A DNA stretch of 64,000 bases from Galbibacter orientalis DSM 19592 (GCF_000260115.1 NZ_JH651379.1:496001-560000), one strand, 5' to 3'; shown: positions 31,825 to 43,358, counted from the stretch's first letter. Numbers and translations are program-made. Notes: generated from the letters alone by a model not told the origin.

Positions 31825-34561
31825 TTAAAAACTTATTGCAAGGTTTACAAAATAGGTTCTTCCGTAGCCGTACCAATGCTTATTCCCAAACTGCGGAGCA
31901 CCGCGCTGCACATCTATAAATGCTTGTCCGAAATTTGCATTTCTACTCTGCTCATATCCGCCGCTTTTATAAGTAACATCAAAAACATTGTTAATACTGG
32001 CAAACAGACTTACATATCTCTTGTAAATACGCCACGATTTTCCTCCATTAAGATTTAATAAGTAAATAGCGGGTAATCGTTCTTGAGTTAAAAGCATAGC
32101 CACTTGCTCTTCAGAAGCATTTGGAAAAGTACCTCCCTCTGGATTTTACAAGAAACTTTCGGTTCTTTTAATTGCTGAAATATCTATATAATTATCTGCC
32201 AAATAATTGCCAGTTATTCCTACCCACCAATATTTACTGCTCCTATAATCTACCCCGATTGAATATGCTTTTTGCGGTCCAACAGCTAGTTTATAATCTT
32301 TAATATTAGTTTTTCCTAAATCTAAAGTCCCTATCAAATTAATTAAATCATCCTCGGCGCCAACCGTATCAAAATTGATACTTACCTCTGCATTTTTGGA
32401 ATAGCTATAATCTCCATAGGATGCCACCGCAGAAAGTTTAATTTCTGAAGTAGCTTGGTAGGCAAACCCGAGTTCTCCACCATAATGTAATTTTTCAATA
32501 TTGGTAACTACCTCCTGTACAAAATCGCTCCCAACCCCAGCATCTACATAGAAATAATTAATATCAGTGGCATTTTTAAATTCAGTATAATAGCCTGTTA
32601 GTCGCATTGTAATTTCTGGCAAGTTTAAATGATAAGAGAAAGATGCCGAAGTGCTAATTTCCGACTGTAAGCTATCCACCACTTTATTATTCTCTCTTGA
32701 ATTAATAAAGCTATTTTGAAGAGTTGGAGCGCTCGTTATATATGCTCCCATCCCATTAATTGAATGTCGGTTATTTAATTTGAATGTAAATCCAGCTTTA
32801 ACTCCATAATTAGAAAAAGACAACGCTTCACTTTTCCCTTCTGAAGTTAACGGAAACCGCTCATTTAAAAACAACCCTTCTCTTTGATAGGAGGTATTTG
32901 AGGTTTTACCTGAAATAAAAAAGGCAAGTTTTTCAAACTGAAAATTCCCTTGCAAAAAAGCTTCATATTGACTGGAAACAATGTTATAGTTATACCCTAT
33001 TCTATCGCCTTCAGTTTTATTTAAAGTACCATTTGCATCATTTTTAGTATTAGAAAACGGATCAATATCTTCATGAAATTGCGCGCCCAATAAATCTGCT
33101 AACAACCCGTAGTTTTCAGAATTTGAACTTAAATACCTAAAAACCTGTATCTAGTTTAAAAAACTCATTGAATGTATAATTTGCATTTATATTTACGGAT
33201 ATCAAGTTTTCTTCCGTAGCATCATTATATAATACATAAGAGCTTTTCCCATTATTTGTTTCTGAAAGATTTGCACTATATAAACTATTCCAATGTATTT
33301 GAGGATCATTTATAAAACCTTCTTTTGCTAAGTTGGCATTCTCAAAATTAGCCCCCGAAGGATTATTAATATAAAAGCTTGGCAAATAGCGGTAATAATC
33401 TGGATTAGGACTCGGCGCATTGTAATACCCTAAGCGACTACTAGTTAAGATCCCGAATTGATAAGCAGCACCCAACTTAACGCTTAATTTATCGCCTAAA
33501 TATTCATAATTAAACATAAAAATAGGCTCTTCAATTTCTCGTATTCTAGAATTTCTACGCTCCCCCTCTTGAGTTCCCCAATAGGGGTTGTATTTCCGAC
33601 CTACTAATTCAAAAACCTCATTTGTTACAGCAGAAGACTTCCCTCTTCTATTGGGGGTATAAAACCCTGTGAAGTATAGCGTGTGCTGTGCATTAGGCTG
33701 ATATCCTATAGCGCCAAAAACTGAATATGCGTCGTATAGCGTCCCATCAATATAACCTTCTTTTGCTAAGCGTCTAGATGCAGATATGGAATAAGACAAT
33801 CCGCTATTTTGCACCCCAGAATTGTAAGTTACCATTAATCTATCTGTATAGGATTTATTAGAAGCCGAAGCCGAAACACGTATACCAGACCGCATAAAAG
33901 CTGGATTTGTATTTATATAAGTAGCACCTAAAATCCCCCCGAAATTATTAGGATTAGCTTCCATTCCATAAAAATATTCTTGATTGCGGAGCACATCGTT
34001 AATGCCTCCAAAATTACTCCACTGTGGGCGTCCATTAAAAACACGGTTCATACGGATTCCGTTAATAAAAACATCTCCATATTTAGAATCGTAGCCTTTT
34101 ACCTTAAAGAAAGACTGACTAAAATCGAATGCCGCTCTGGTTAAGAAAATATCTCTAGTAGCTTGAAGCATTCCTCCTGAAAAATCTGTTTCTATATCAT
34201 CTGCAAAATCATTTTCTGCTAAGGAAATACTGTTTTCCTGCTGTAGTTCTTGCACATCTACTTCCAAAAAAACACTCCTAAAATTAACCGTTTGATCTGC
34301 TGTGATTGAAAAAGGAAGACGTTTAACTAAATAACCTTCTTTAGTAATTTTTAATACATACGTTCCTGCTAAAATATTTTCTAAGCTGAAGTAACCATCT
34401 GCCAAAGATTGTGTTTTATGAAATGAATCTTCTATTTCTATTGATGCTCCGTTTACAGGGAGATTAGTGCGAGCGTCAAAGAGAGAACCCTCCACCTTAT
34501 TTTCTTGAGAAACTAGCGTCTCAAATAGCAAACATATAAGTATAAAAACTCCAGATCTCAT
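31825..34561 (-). pseudogene. TonB-dependent receptor with carboxypeptidase-like domain, disrupted
   Basis: Read through, this is a receptor of about 912 residues. A signal peptide (ending LVSQ) is followed by a CarboxypepD-reg domain (GSLFDARTNLPVNGASIEI), a plug (FKVKGYDSKYGDVFINGIRM, then FGGINDVLRNQEYFYGMEAN) and a barrel ending WYGYGRTYFVNLAISF. Two lesions break it. An extra T in the run at 33139-33143 shifts the frame after KLDTGF, and the text continues as RYLSSNSENYGLLADLLG one frame over. A TAA at 32146-32148 then interrupts ESFL and NPEGG in the same frame. It was the partner of the DUF5689 lipoprotein. Confidence 0.85.
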
Positions 34562-34709
34562 TGGTTAGGATTTACTTATTTCAAAGAAGACTAAAAACAC
34601 CAACCTCTATGCGTATAATACTATATAACATAAGGGCTTAATAAATTAGTAGTTGACCAATATACAAACAAATAAAGTATATTTACTACAGTGAAATAGA
34701 AAATAAAAC

Positions 34710-35759
34710 ATGAAGCTATTGATTGTATTAATATGTATTAGCGTATGTTCAATAATACATAGTCAAGAAAACAATTATAATATTGAATCTATAGTGTTTT
34801 ATAATGTAGAAAATTTGTACGACACTTTAAACGACACGCTAACTTTTGATGATGACAGAACCCCAGACGGAAAATACCAATGGAATCTAGATAAATATAC
34901 GCTTAAAATAGCGCAAATTGCCAAGACATTAAAAGCTTTAAATAACGACACCTATATTGCTACTCCAACAATTATTGGTCTTGCTGAAATAGAAAACATC
35001 AAGGTTTTAACCGATTTAAAAAACCACGAAGACTTGTTAGCTAGCAATTATGGAATTATCCATGAAGACTCCCCAGATGAACGTGGAATTGATGTGGCAT
35101 TACTTTATAAAAAGGATAGCTTTATACCGAATACGATACATAGCAGGCGACTCATAATTTATAATGAAAAAGGTTTTAGAGATTACACTAGAGACCAACT
35201 TGTAGTTGATGGCTACCTACATGGAACATATTTTTGTTTTATAGTAAACCATTGGCCATCTAGAAGTGGAGGAGCACAAAGAAGCAAACCTTTTAGAGAA
35301 GCCGCCGCTAGGCTAAATAAGCAAATTATAGATTCGGTTTCTAGAAAACATCCAGAAATAAAAATTATTAGTATGGGCGATTTTAACGATAATCCAACTG
35401 ATAATTCATTTAAAAATATCCTAAGAACAAAAGGGAATAAAGTAATTCAAGACGAACCATATCTCTACAATCCAATGGAAAAGATCTACAAAAAAGGAAT
35501 TGGTTCTTTAGCGTATCAAGATAAGTGGAGTTTGTTTGATCAGATTTATTTTACCTCGAATTTATTAGAAGATAATAATGGGTATCGATTTTGGAAAGCA
35601 GGGGTCTATGCGCCTAACTATTTAAAAACAAAAACTGGAAAATACAAAGGATATCCATTGAGAAGCTATGCTTCTGGCGTTTACTACGCCGGATATTCTG
35701 ACCATTTTCCAGTTTATATCTATTTGGTAAGAAAGTTAACTATTAATAAAAGTGAATAG
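34710..35759 (+). CDS. secreted endonuclease/exonuclease/phosphatase family protein
   Basis: The 349-residue protein has a cleavable signal peptide (ISVCSIIHSQ) and an EEP catalytic domain: SIVFYNVENLYDT, IIGLAEIENIKVL (metal-binding Glu), RGIDVALLYKK, FIVNHWPSRSGG, IISMGDFNDNPTD (Asp/Asn) and GYSDHFPVYIYL (Asp-His). A Ca/Mg-dependent nuclease or phosphodiesterase acting outside the cell is likely. It diverges from the receptor pseudogene. In related bacteria such nucleases often accompany DUF5689 lipoproteins and their receptor, which suggests nucleic-acid or phosphate scavenging. Confidence 0.88.
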   Translation: MKLLIVLICISVCSIIHSQENNYNIESIVFYNVENLYDTLNDTLTFDDDRTPDGKYQWNLDKYTLKIAQIAKTLKALNNDTYIATPTIIGLAEIENIKVLTDLKNHEDLLASNYGIIHEDSPDERGIDVALLYKKDSFIPNTIHSRRLIIYNEKGFRDYTRDQLVVDGYLHGTYFCFIVNHWPSRSGGAQRSKPFREAAARLNKQIIDSVSRKHPEIKIISMGDFNDNPTDNSFKNILRTKGNKVIQDEPYLYNPMEKIYKKGIGSLAYQDKWSLFDQIYFTSNLLEDNNGYRFWKAGVYAPNYLKTKTGKYKGYPLRSYASGVYYAGYSDHFPVYIYLVRKLTINKSE

Positions 35760-35834
35760 CTAGTGTGTTAATGTGTTGTTATGTACTTTTTAGTGTTTCG
35801 TTTATTAGGAGCCTGTTTAGGATCTTAAAGACAA

Positions 35835-35853
35835 CCCTTCGACAAGCTCAGGG
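35835..35853. repeat. short REP arm of the CTTGTCGAAG family
   Basis: CCCTTCGACAAGCTCAGGG is one arm of the family seen at 11683-11751 and 19011-19084. No good partner arm is visible, so it looks like a remnant. Confidence 0.55.
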
Positions 35854-35944
35854 CTACAGTCAATACTAAATTATTATAACACAGTACTAGTTAAACTTAT
35901 GTAACTCTTAATTTCCAACCTTTAATTGCTTAGGAACAGCGTTC

Positions 35945-36379
35945 TTAATCGAACCAAAGCATATAAGGGATTCTAAGTAAAATAAGGAAAAGTCCGATTC
36001 CGTAGAATAAAGCAATTTTTCCAAATTTTCTTTTAGAAGTAGTTTCTTTTTTATGTTTACTCCAACCAATAGTAATTAAAGCAATAGCAATAATGTTAGT
36101 AAAAGGATGCTCTACAAGCACTAATCTTAGGAGACTATCACTCATAACGCCCCCTGTTTGCCATGAAGCAAATCTAGGAGAAACGAAATAAAGCACGAGT
36201 CCTATTAGAAGTTGAATATGCGAAAATATTAGTGCAAAAAGACTAACTCTAAGATCCTTAGCCATGCTAAAATCTTTATTTTTAAAATAACCTACCATAG
36301 CATTTAGAACTGCTATAACAAGTACTAAAAGGGTGAAATATGCCCAATATGAGTGTAAAACATTAACTGTTGAATACAT
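35945..36379 (-). CDS. cytochrome-b-like four-helix membrane protein
   Basis: The 144-residue protein has four transmembrane helices (about 9-30, 45-66, 90-106 and 122-140). Histidines occur in or near the membrane at H9 (VLHSYWAYF), H54 (FSHIQLLIG) and in VEHPFTNIIAIAL, and these could ligate haem. Flavobacterial homologues are usually annotated as cytochrome b. The role is unproven. A perfect -7 box (36404-36411) lies 24 bp before the start. Confidence 0.65.
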   Translation of the reverse strand: MYSTVNVLHSYWAYFTLLVLVIAVLNAMVGYFKNKDFSMAKDLRVSLFALIFSHIQLLIGLVLYFVSPRFASWQTGGVMSDSLLRLVLVEHPFTNIIAIALITIGWSKHKKETTSKRKFGKIALFYGIGLFLILLRIPYMLWFD

Positions 36380-36403
36380 GAATGAGATTGTTTAGTTTGT
36401 ATT

Positions 36404-36411
36404 CAAAAATA
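36404..36411 (-). promoter_or_regulatory. Bacteroidota -7 box for the cytochrome-b-like gene
   Basis: The minus strand reads TATTTTTG, matching TAnnTTTG, with a transcription start predicted close to 36398. No clear -33 TTTG box is seen. Confidence 0.45.
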
Positions 36412-36449
36412 CACATTATAGCTGATAAATTTCCAGAAAAGGCATAAAA

Positions 36450-36472
36450 AAACCCCGCAAATTGCGGGGTTT
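36450..36472 (-). terminator. rho-independent terminator of the SusC-like receptor gene
   Basis: AAACCCCGCAA and TTGCGGGGTTT form an 11-bp perfect inverted repeat (the inner pairs open to form the loop), with T-runs on both strands. It sits 22 bp after the receptor stop codon. Confidence 0.9.
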
Positions 36473-36493
36473 AATTTTTATAATAAGATCTTA

Positions 36494-39289
36494 TTAGAAG
36501 TTGTATCTAACTGTCATATTCCAAGCTCTTCCCCATCCAAAGAAAACTCTATTGCTAGTACTAATCCCTCTATAAGTTGCATCTCCATCTTGCGCAAAAT
36601 TATTAGTTTCAGATTCTGATATATATGTAGTATCGAATACATTATTCACATTTAACCTAAGATTGATCGCTTTATCTTTCTCTCTACCAACAATTAATTT
36701 ATATGATAAACCTGCATCAAATAAATTATAATCTGGTAATTCAAGAGCACCTTGATTATCTGGAGTACCAAACTGATTAACAAAATTTCCACTATCTCCT
36801 GCAAAATCAGCATATAACTTATCAGCTCTATCCCAACTTGCATCGAATCTTAATCCTTCTATTGGCATAATACCAATCCCTAATCGTGACGTAAATTGAG
36901 CAGCATCTCCAACCTTTACACCATCAAGATATAAAGTATAATTTCCGATTAAATTTTGACCAGAATCAAAAACAGAAGCATCTACATTTCCATTATATTC
37001 CCAATTTCCAATTGATAGCATTCCATATACATCAAAATACCTATGAAAAGGACGGTAATTTGCAACAAATTCAACTCCCGAATGTACTTGTTCCAATCCT
37101 TTAAAATTAGCAGATCCATTAATATCACCTTCAACTGTTACACTTTCCGAAAGGAATCTATCTTTCCATGAAGTTCTATAAACATTAACATCTGCTGTAA
37201 ATTCTGAAGATCTAAATCCATATCCTAGTTCTAATCCAATAATTTTTTCATTTGTCAAATCTTCATTTACTAAATTAACATAATTCAAGAAAACTGCATC
37301 AAACAATGGTTGTTTAGAATAAAATCCTGCATTAGCAAAAACATTATGCTTTTCATTAATATTATAATTAATACCACCTTTAATATTACCTCCTAATTGA
37401 TTAATCCACTCCGTTTCTTGTTCTGGGTCAGAATCTAAATAGTTGAATGGATCTTCTCTTTTAAATCCTTGGTTAGAAATAGCTCCTTGAACAAAGGCTG
37501 ACAATTTATCACTTGTATATTCTAACTGACCAAATCCACCAATCCAATTTACATATCCTAAATTATAATAATCAATTTTAGTTTCATCGTCTACATCTTT
37601 AAACACATTCCAAGTATTCCCAACTTTTGGAGAATAAGTGTTTGTTGAGAAACTATAAGGATTATTTATATCATCATTATCTACATATGCATCGGCACCT
37701 AATAAATCTACTAACCTTCTATAGTGATATCCCTTATAAGTCCTTAAATCAGCTCCTACATCCCAACTCCAATTATCATTAATTTCATTATTAAAGTTAA
37801 TTATACCACCATACCAATTGTGGGAATTCACAGAAGATCTTTGTGTTATACCATTAGAAGATCCGAAAATATGCCCTCCTTCATCAACAAATGGTGAAGG
37901 ATAGCTATTACCATTTACAAATTGTCCTTGATATTGAGAATTTCCATCTCCAACAAATCCAGTTCTAGGAGCTCCAAAATCTGGAACATCAGCTCCGCCA
38001 TTCCATGCTATAATATCATCAACTCTAATTAAACCTTTTTCATCTTTAAATTTTGATGAGTATGATTGATCTCCATTTATACGTCCAATAGACCCAATTG
38101 AACCTCCACGTCCAAATGATGCATATAAAACAGTAGATAAAGTTGAGTTATCAGAAATATTCCAATCCCAGTTCAGAGAAGCTACAGGTTTATGGTAGAA
38201 ATTACCTCCAAATGTAAACTCTTTACCGTTTCTATATCCGTAATCGCTATTATATCTTCTATCTGGATCTCCATTTTCACCATACTTGATATAATCATTC
38301 AATGTAGGCGCAAAACTTCTTTGATTATGTTGTTGTGGAGCCCCAGTTAATGTGAATTGTAGATCATGTTTATCGTTTGGTTTGAATCCAAAAGCTAAGA
38401 AATAATTATATCCTTCAAATTCAGTTCCATCAACATAACCATCACCAGCAGTTCTGCTCATTAATACAGACATTGAGAATCCACTATCCATAACACCTGT
38501 ATTATAGGAAGCTAGAGTTTTTAAATAATTATCATTTCCTACACTAGTTGAAACTGAACCTCCTTCTTCTTTGTCAGATGATTTAGTTATAACATTTATA
38601 GTTCCACCCACTGAAGAAACAGCAAGTTTAGAAGAACCTAATCCTCTTTGTACTTGCATTGCTGAAGTAACATCACTTAAACCAGCCCAGTTACTCCAAT
38701 ATACAGATCCATTTTCCATATCATTAACAGGAACACCATTGATCATTACTGCTGAATTGTTAGTATCAAATCCACGAATATTAATTCTAGAATCTCCATA
38801 TCCACCACCTTGTTTTGTTACATAAATAGATGGAGTTGATCTTAAGATTTCAGGAAACTCTTGAGAACCTAATTTTTCTTGAATTTCTGATGCTCTTATT
38901 GTAGAGACCGCTACAGGTGTTTCCCTGTCTTTAGCTACATCAATAACTCCTGTTACAACAACGCCTTCTAATTCTTCAGCGTCTGGTTGTAATGTAATTG
39001 TTCCGATATTAGCAGAACCATTACTTAAAGTAAAAGGAACTTGTTTTGCAACAAATCCAATGTAAGAAACTGTTACAGTTCCAGAATTTTCAGAAACATT
39101 TAATGTAAAGTTACCGTCAAAATCGGTTGAAGTTCCAGAAGTAGAACCTTTCACCATAACATTTGCACCTGGCAGCGAACCACCTTGGCTTCCATCTACT
39201 ACAGTTCCGCTAATTGTTCCTTGCGAAAAAGCTGTTGTAGTAATTAAAGCAATTACTGCTGTTAAAATCCAATTGTAAATTGTCTTCAT
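36494..39289 (-). CDS. TonB-dependent receptor with carboxypeptidase-like domain (SusC-like)
   Basis: The 931-residue receptor is intact. After the signal peptide (TTTAFSQ) comes a CarboxypepD-reg domain (GTISGTVVDGSQGGSLPGANVMV, GNFTLNVSE), then the plug (EGVVVTGVIDVAK, RINIRGFDTNNSAVMINGVP, MQVQRGLGSSKLAVSSVGGTIN) and a large barrel ending NMTVRYNF. No SusD lipoprotein follows, so it is an orphan or Oar-like receptor, and its ligand cannot be deduced. It is probably monocistronic, with a strong terminator after it. Confidence 0.92.
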   Translation of the reverse strand: MKTIYNWILTAVIALITTTAFSQGTISGTVVDGSQGGSLPGANVMVKGSTSGTSTDFDGNFTLNVSENSGTVTVSYIGFVAKQVPFTLSNGSANIGTITLQPDAEELEGVVVTGVIDVAKDRETPVAVSTIRASEIQEKLGSQEFPEILRSTPSIYVTKQGGGYGDSRINIRGFDTNNSAVMINGVPVNDMENGSVYWSNWAGLSDVTSAMQVQRGLGSSKLAVSSVGGTINVITKSSDKEEGGSVSTSVGNDNYLKTLASYNTGVMDSGFSMSVLMSRTAGDGYVDGTEFEGYNYFLAFGFKPNDKHDLQFTLTGAPQQHNQRSFAPTLNDYIKYGENGDPDRRYNSDYGYRNGKEFTFGGNFYHKPVASLNWDWNISDNSTLSTVLYASFGRGGSIGSIGRINGDQSYSSKFKDEKGLIRVDDIIAWNGGADVPDFGAPRTGFVGDGNSQYQGQFVNGNSYPSPFVDEGGHIFGSSNGITQRSSVNSHNWYGGIINFNNEINDNWSWDVGADLRTYKGYHYRRLVDLLGADAYVDNDDINNPYSFSTNTYSPKVGNTWNVFKDVDDETKIDYYNLGYVNWIGGFGQLEYTSDKLSAFVQGAISNQGFKREDPFNYLDSDPEQETEWINQLGGNIKGGINYNINEKHNVFANAGFYSKQPLFDAVFLNYVNLVNEDLTNEKIIGLELGYGFRSSEFTADVNVYRTSWKDRFLSESVTVEGDINGSANFKGLEQVHSGVEFVANYRPFHRYFDVYGMLSIGNWEYNGNVDASVFDSGQNLIGNYTLYLDGVKVGDAAQFTSRLGIGIMPIEGLRFDASWDRADKLYADFAGDSGNFVNQFGTPDNQGALELPDYNLFDAGLSYKLIVGREKDKAINLRLNVNNVFDTTYISESETNNFAQDGDATYRGISTSNRVFFGWGRAWNMTVRYNF

Positions 39290-39390
39290 TTGTTGTTTGA
39301 TTTAATTTAACGCTGCAAAAATCCTATATTAAATAGATTCCTACATTAAGGCAATGTTAAATAATTTAACACTAAGACAAAAGTAAACAA

Positions 39391-39435
39391 AAAACGTAAC
39401 ATATTAATCTTGTTAAGATTACAATGCTACGTTTT
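39391..39435 (-). terminator. terminator of the pgi operon
   Basis: AAAACGTAACAT (39391-39402) pairs with ATGCTACGTTTT (39424-39435) with one mismatch. On the minus strand the stem is followed by a T-run. It lies 20 bp after the pgi stop. Confidence 0.75.
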
Positions 39436-39454
39436 GAGATTTTAACAAAAAATG

Positions 39455-41095
39455 TTAATTGTTTTTATAAAATCGTAAAAGATTTAACGTTGAACTATCG
39501 TGATTACTAATCTTTTCAGATTTAATATCGGTAAGTATCGTTGATGCCAGTTGTTTCCCTAACTCAACACCCCATTGATCAAAGCTAAAAATGTTCCAGA
39601 TTACTCCTTGAACAAAGATTTTATGCTCGTACATTGCAATAATTTCTCCTAAAGCTTGAGGTGTTAATTTATCAATAAGAATTGAATTTGTAGGTTTATT
39701 CCCTTCAAATACTTTAAAAGGAAGTAGTTTTTTACTTTCTTTTTCTGAAAGGTTTTTTGCTTTTAATTCCTCGTTTACTTCTACTTCAGTTTTACCATTT
39801 AACAAGGCTTCTGTTTGAGCAAAATAATTGGCCATTAATTTATCATGATGGTCTTTATCTCCATGAAGCGACTCTATAAACCCGATGAAATCGGCTGGAA
39901 TTAACTTTGTTCCTTGATGTATTAATTGAAAAAAGGCATGTTGAGAATTTGTTCCAGGCTCTCCCCAAATAATAGTTCCAGTTTGGTAATCTACAGGGCT
40001 TCCTGCACGATCCACGCTTTTTCCATTACTCTCCATTGTTCCTTGTTGAAGATAAGCAGACAACCTGTGAAGGTATTGAGAATACGGAATTAAAGCTTCG
40101 CTTTCCGCTCCATAAAAATTATTATACCAAACACTTAAAAGCGCTAATATAACAGGAATATTTTTTTCAAAAGGAGTTTCTCTAAAATGGTCATCCATTG
40201 CTTGTGCACCTCCTAATAGCTTGTCGAAATTATCAAATCCAACTGCTAAGGCAATAGACAACCCAACAGCGCTCCATAAAGAAAAACGTCCACCCACCCA
40301 GTCTTTCATAGGAAAAACATTGTCTGGGTCAATTCCAAATTCGTCTATTTTTTCAAGGTTTGTTGAAACTGCAACAAAATGTGCAGCTACATCTTTTTGG
40401 GTAGCCGATTCTAAAAACCACTTTTTAATAGTGGTGGCATTACTTAATGTTTCTTGAGTTGTAAAGGTTTTAGAAACTATAACAAACAATGTTGTTTCTG
40501 GATTTAGTTTCTTTATGGTTTCATGCACATGATCCCCATCTACATTACTTACAAAATGAACATTTAAATGATTTTTATAATACTGAAGAGCTTCGGTAAC
40601 CATTGCTGGCCCTAGATCTGAACCTCCAATACCTATATTTACAACATCGGTAAAAGCTTTACCTGTATGTCCTTTTTTCTCTCCTGAAATAATTTTTTCA
40701 GTAAATGTTTTTATTTTTTCTTTTACCTGATAAACTTCAGGAACTACATTTTCTCCATCAACAAAAATCTCTTCATTTGCCTTAGCTCTTAACGCTGTAT
40801 GAAGCACCGCTCTTCCTTCGGTTTCATTAATAAGATCGCCTGTAAAACATTTCTCAATAGCTTCTTTTAGTTTTACTTCGTTTGCTAATTCCAAAAGTAA
40901 ACTTATAGTAGTTTCATCAATTCTATTTTTAGAATAATCTACATAAAAATCATTCCACTGAATTGTATATTTTTCTGCTCTTTTAGGATCTTGAGTAAAA
41001 AGATTTTTTACTGAGGTGTTATGAAAGGCTTTATAATGTTCTTCTAGTTTTTCCCAAGCTTTTGTTTTAGTTGGGTTTACGGTCGCTAATGGCAT
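39455..41095 (-). CDS. pgi: glucose-6-phosphate isomerase
   Basis: Pgi interconverts glucose-6-phosphate and fructose-6-phosphate. The 546-residue length is normal and the signatures are complete: [73 protein letters not shown], and the C-terminal [15 protein letters not shown]. Its start overlaps the end of the M23 peptidase gene by 29 bp, so the two are likely co-transcribed with the upstream dioxygenase and DUF3108 genes. Confidence 0.98.
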   Translation of the reverse strand: MPLATVNPTKTKAWEKLEEHYKAFHNTSVKNLFTQDPKRAEKYTIQWNDFYVDYSKNRIDETTISLLLELANEVKLKEAIEKCFTGDLINETEGRAVLHTALRAKANEEIFVDGENVVPEVYQVKEKIKTFTEKIISGEKKGHTGKAFTDVVNIGIGGSDLGPAMVTEALQYYKNHLNVHFVSNVDGDHVHETIKKLNPETTLFVIVSKTFTTQETLSNATTIKKWFLESATQKDVAAHFVAVSTNLEKIDEFGIDPDNVFPMKDWVGGRFSLWSAVGLSIALAVGFDNFDKLLGGAQAMDDHFRETPFEKNIPVILALLSVWYNNFYGAESEALIPYSQYLHRLSAYLQQGTMESNGKSVDRAGSPVDYQTGTIIWGEPGTNSQHAFFQLIHQGTKLIPADFIGFIESLHGDKDHHDKLMANYFAQTEALLNGKTEVEVNEELKAKNLSEKESKKLLPFKVFEGNKPTNSILIDKLTPQALGEIIAMYEHKIFVQGVIWNIFSFDQWGVELGKQLASTILTDIKSEKISNHDSSTLNLLRFYKNN

Positions 41096-42389
41096 TTTTT
41101 TGATTTAATTCAGTTATATATTCTTCTTCATTGGTAGTCTTATCAGACGGAAATGGCATCCCATCAAGCTGTGCTTTTATTGGCTCAATATGGGCTAAAT
41201 ATTTTACTTTAAGAGAATCTCCAATAGGCTCTGCTTTTGGTAAATCTTGTTTAAATGGATCTACTTGTCTTCCATTTTTCCAAAAACGATAACAAACGTG
41301 TGGTCCACTGGTATTTCCAGTCATACCAACCCAACCAATAATATCTCCTTGTTTAACATAATCTCCAACTCTTACTTTTCTTTTCTTCATGTGTAAGTAT
41401 TGAGTGGTATACGTTCCGTTATGTTTTACTTTTACATAATTTCCATTTCCTCCTCTTCGGGTGGACTCAACTACAGTTCCATTTGCCGTAGAAAGAATTG
41501 GAGTTCCTACTGGCGCAGCAAAATCTGTTCCTTTATGAGGTCTAATTTTATTTCCGTAGTATGCAATTCTTCTGTTTAAATTATAACGAGACGATATTCT
41601 ACTAAACTGAACTGGAGCTTTTAAAAATGCTCTCCGTAAATTTTTAGCAGTTTCATCAAAATAATCTACAATATGCTTTGTAGAATCTGTTTCAAAACGG
41701 AAAGAATAAATAGGCTCTCCTTTATGCTCAAAATACGCTGCTTGAATTTTATCAATTCCTGCATAAATTGAGTCGTCTATATATTTTTCAGTAAAAATAA
41801 CTTTAAACCTATCCCCTTTTTGGATTCTAAAGAAATCTATTGTCCAAGCATAAACATCGGACATTTTATAGGCCACAATAGGACTTAAGCCTTGATCTTG
41901 AAGTGTTTGATACAAAGATCCATTAATAACTCCAGAAGCTTCACGCTCCACAAGTTTAACTTCTTTTTTACCTTTTTTAACTTTTGCAGAATCTGCAAAA
42001 TCTACCACCACATAATCAATACTATTTGGTTGATAGATAAAACATTTTGGCGTTTGCAGAGAATCCTCTTTGTCACAAAGTAAGGTATAAGGTTTTCCTA
42101 CTTGTAAACTTGCTATATTAAACGAATCTTTAACTCCTTCAACAATATTGTATATTTCTGGATATCCAATATTATTTCTTTGTAGAATTTCTCCAAAGCT
42201 ATCACCAGCTTTTATAGTATCTCTAACTACTAAATAGTGGTTGAGATTATAACCAAATTCCTTTAACTCAATAGGTTTAAGCTCTTCTGTTTCAACAGCG
42301 CTTACTTCCTCTACTTCTTTCTTTTCATTTTTGCACGATACTAAGGCTATCATTGCCATTAGTAAAAATGCTGCTACATTCTTTGGCAT
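41067..42389 (-). CDS. M23 family peptidoglycan endopeptidase, lipoprotein
   Basis: The 440-residue protein has a lipobox (IALVSC) and an acidic linker. A LysM-like or OapA-like middle region follows ([23 protein letters not shown]). The C-terminal LytM/M23 zinc-metallopeptidase domain has [22 protein letters not shown] (first His and Asp ligands), [19 protein letters not shown] and [12 protein letters not shown] (last His ligand). It probably cleaves peptide cross-links during cell-wall growth. The bifunctional-looking arrangement resembles MepM/YebA. Confidence 0.92.
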   Translation of the reverse strand: MPKNVAAFLLMAMIALVSCKNEKKEVEEVSAVETEELKPIELKEFGYNLNHYLVVRDTIKAGDSFGEILQRNNIGYPEIYNIVEGVKDSFNIASLQVGKPYTLLCDKEDSLQTPKCFIYQPNSIDYVVVDFADSAKVKKGKKEVKLVEREASGVINGSLYQTLQDQGLSPIVAYKMSDVYAWTIDFFRIQKGDRFKVIFTEKYIDDSIYAGIDKIQAAYFEHKGEPIYSFRFETDSTKHIVDYFDETAKNLRRAFLKAPVQFSRISSRYNLNRRIAYYGNKIRPHKGTDFAAPVGTPILSTANGTVVESTRRGGNGNYVKVKHNGTYTTQYLHMKKRKVRVGDYVKQGDIIGWVGMTGNTSGPHVCYRFWKNGRQVDPFKQDLPKAEPIGDSLKVKYLAHIEPIKAQLDGMPFPSDKTTNEEEYITELNQKNAISDRKPN

Positions 42390-42395
42390 TTAGTT

Positions 42396-43358
42396 TTAAT
42401 GTGTTTGAGGGTTAAACATATGCTCCACCCACTGTTTTCCCCAGTCGGCTTTTTCAGAATCGCTCCAAAGTTCAGGAAAAAAGATGATTTTCTGAAAACT
42501 TGGAGGTAAATATTCTTTCCAATTGGTGCCTCCAGTAGCATCAATGGTATGATCTTTTTTACTTAAATGTTTGTATGCTGCACCCATGTGCATTAGGTTC
42601 CAATTTATATTTGCATTTACATCAAGCTCTCTCATTGCCTTGATTAACAATGAGTTATTTTTAACTTCTTCTGGCAAATGTAAGTATTTTTCATATACGG
42701 TGGTCCCTTTTACTTCATTTGCTATACGCATGAATCTAGGCGTATAACGATATTCAAACTGTTTTAGTGTGAGCGTCTTCTCATTTGTTTTGGTATCTAC
42801 CGCTCCTTTTTTCCAATAAATATTTTCATATAAATCTTCTAAAGTGCTTTTTTCTGAAAACTGTTCCTCAACACTACAATGTAATAAATTATTTAATGGC
42901 GTTGAATAAATTTCTATCATTCTAAATTGTGCAGACTGAAAACCACTTGCAGGCAGAAGTGCCATTCGGTATTTTAAAAACTGAGAACGATCCATTCCAT
43001 TAATCATTACATTAAAAGAATTGATTAATATTTTATAGTAATTATTAATCCTTTCAATTTTGGTAATTAAAAAATCTGCTTCTTGAAGCTTATGATCTAT
43101 AATTTGTTTTTGCTCATGAATAATAAGCTTAAAATACAATTCCGTAATTTGATGATACATAATAAATATCTCTTCATCTGGGAAATGCGTTCTTGGGATT
43201 TGCAAACTCAAAAGTGTATCCAAATGAATATAATCCCAGTAAGTAAGATACTTTTCGTAAAGAAGGCCATCTAAATAAGAACTTAGATCTTGACCAGAAT
43301 TTTTATACTTTTCTTCTAATGATGCTATTTGCGCCTCAATTTCGGGTTTCACTGCCAT
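42396..43358 (-). CDS. kynA: tryptophan 2,3-dioxygenase family protein
   Basis: This haem enzyme opens the indole ring of tryptophan to N-formylkynurenine. The 320-residue protein contains YWDYIHLDTLLSLQIPRTHFPDEEIFIMYHQITELYFKLIIHE, with the substrate-contacting His/Tyr region, SGFQSAQFRMIEI and DATGGTNWKEYLPP (the TGG loop). The axial-His region is less clear than in E. coli-like enzymes, and the family in Bacteroidota is diverged. Other kynurenine genes are not in the window. Its ATG overlaps the stop of the DUF3108 gene. Confidence 0.85.
   Translation of the reverse strand: MAVKPEIEAQIASLEEKYKNSGQDLSSYLDGLLYEKYLTYWDYIHLDTLLSLQIPRTHFPDEEIFIMYHQITELYFKLIIHEQKQIIDHKLQEADFLITKIERINNYYKILINSFNVMINGMDRSQFLKYRMALLPASGFQSAQFRMIEIYSTPLNNLLHCSVEEQFSEKSTLEDLYENIYWKKGAVDTKTNEKTLTLKQFEYRYTPRFMRIANEVKGTTVYEKYLHLPEEVKNNSLLIKAMRELDVNANINWNLMHMGAAYKHLSKKDHTIDATGGTNWKEYLPPSFQKIIFFPELWSDSEKADWGKQWVEHMFNPQTH

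Noticed and set aside
31684-32058. Plus-strand frame opposite the lipoprotein and receptor 3' end
   Set aside because: It is antisense to two recognisable coding segments and has no family resemblance.
33105-33145. Programmed ribosomal frameshift in the receptor gene
   Set aside because: A second lesion, an in-frame stop at 32146-32148, breaks the same reading frame, so decay is the simpler reading.
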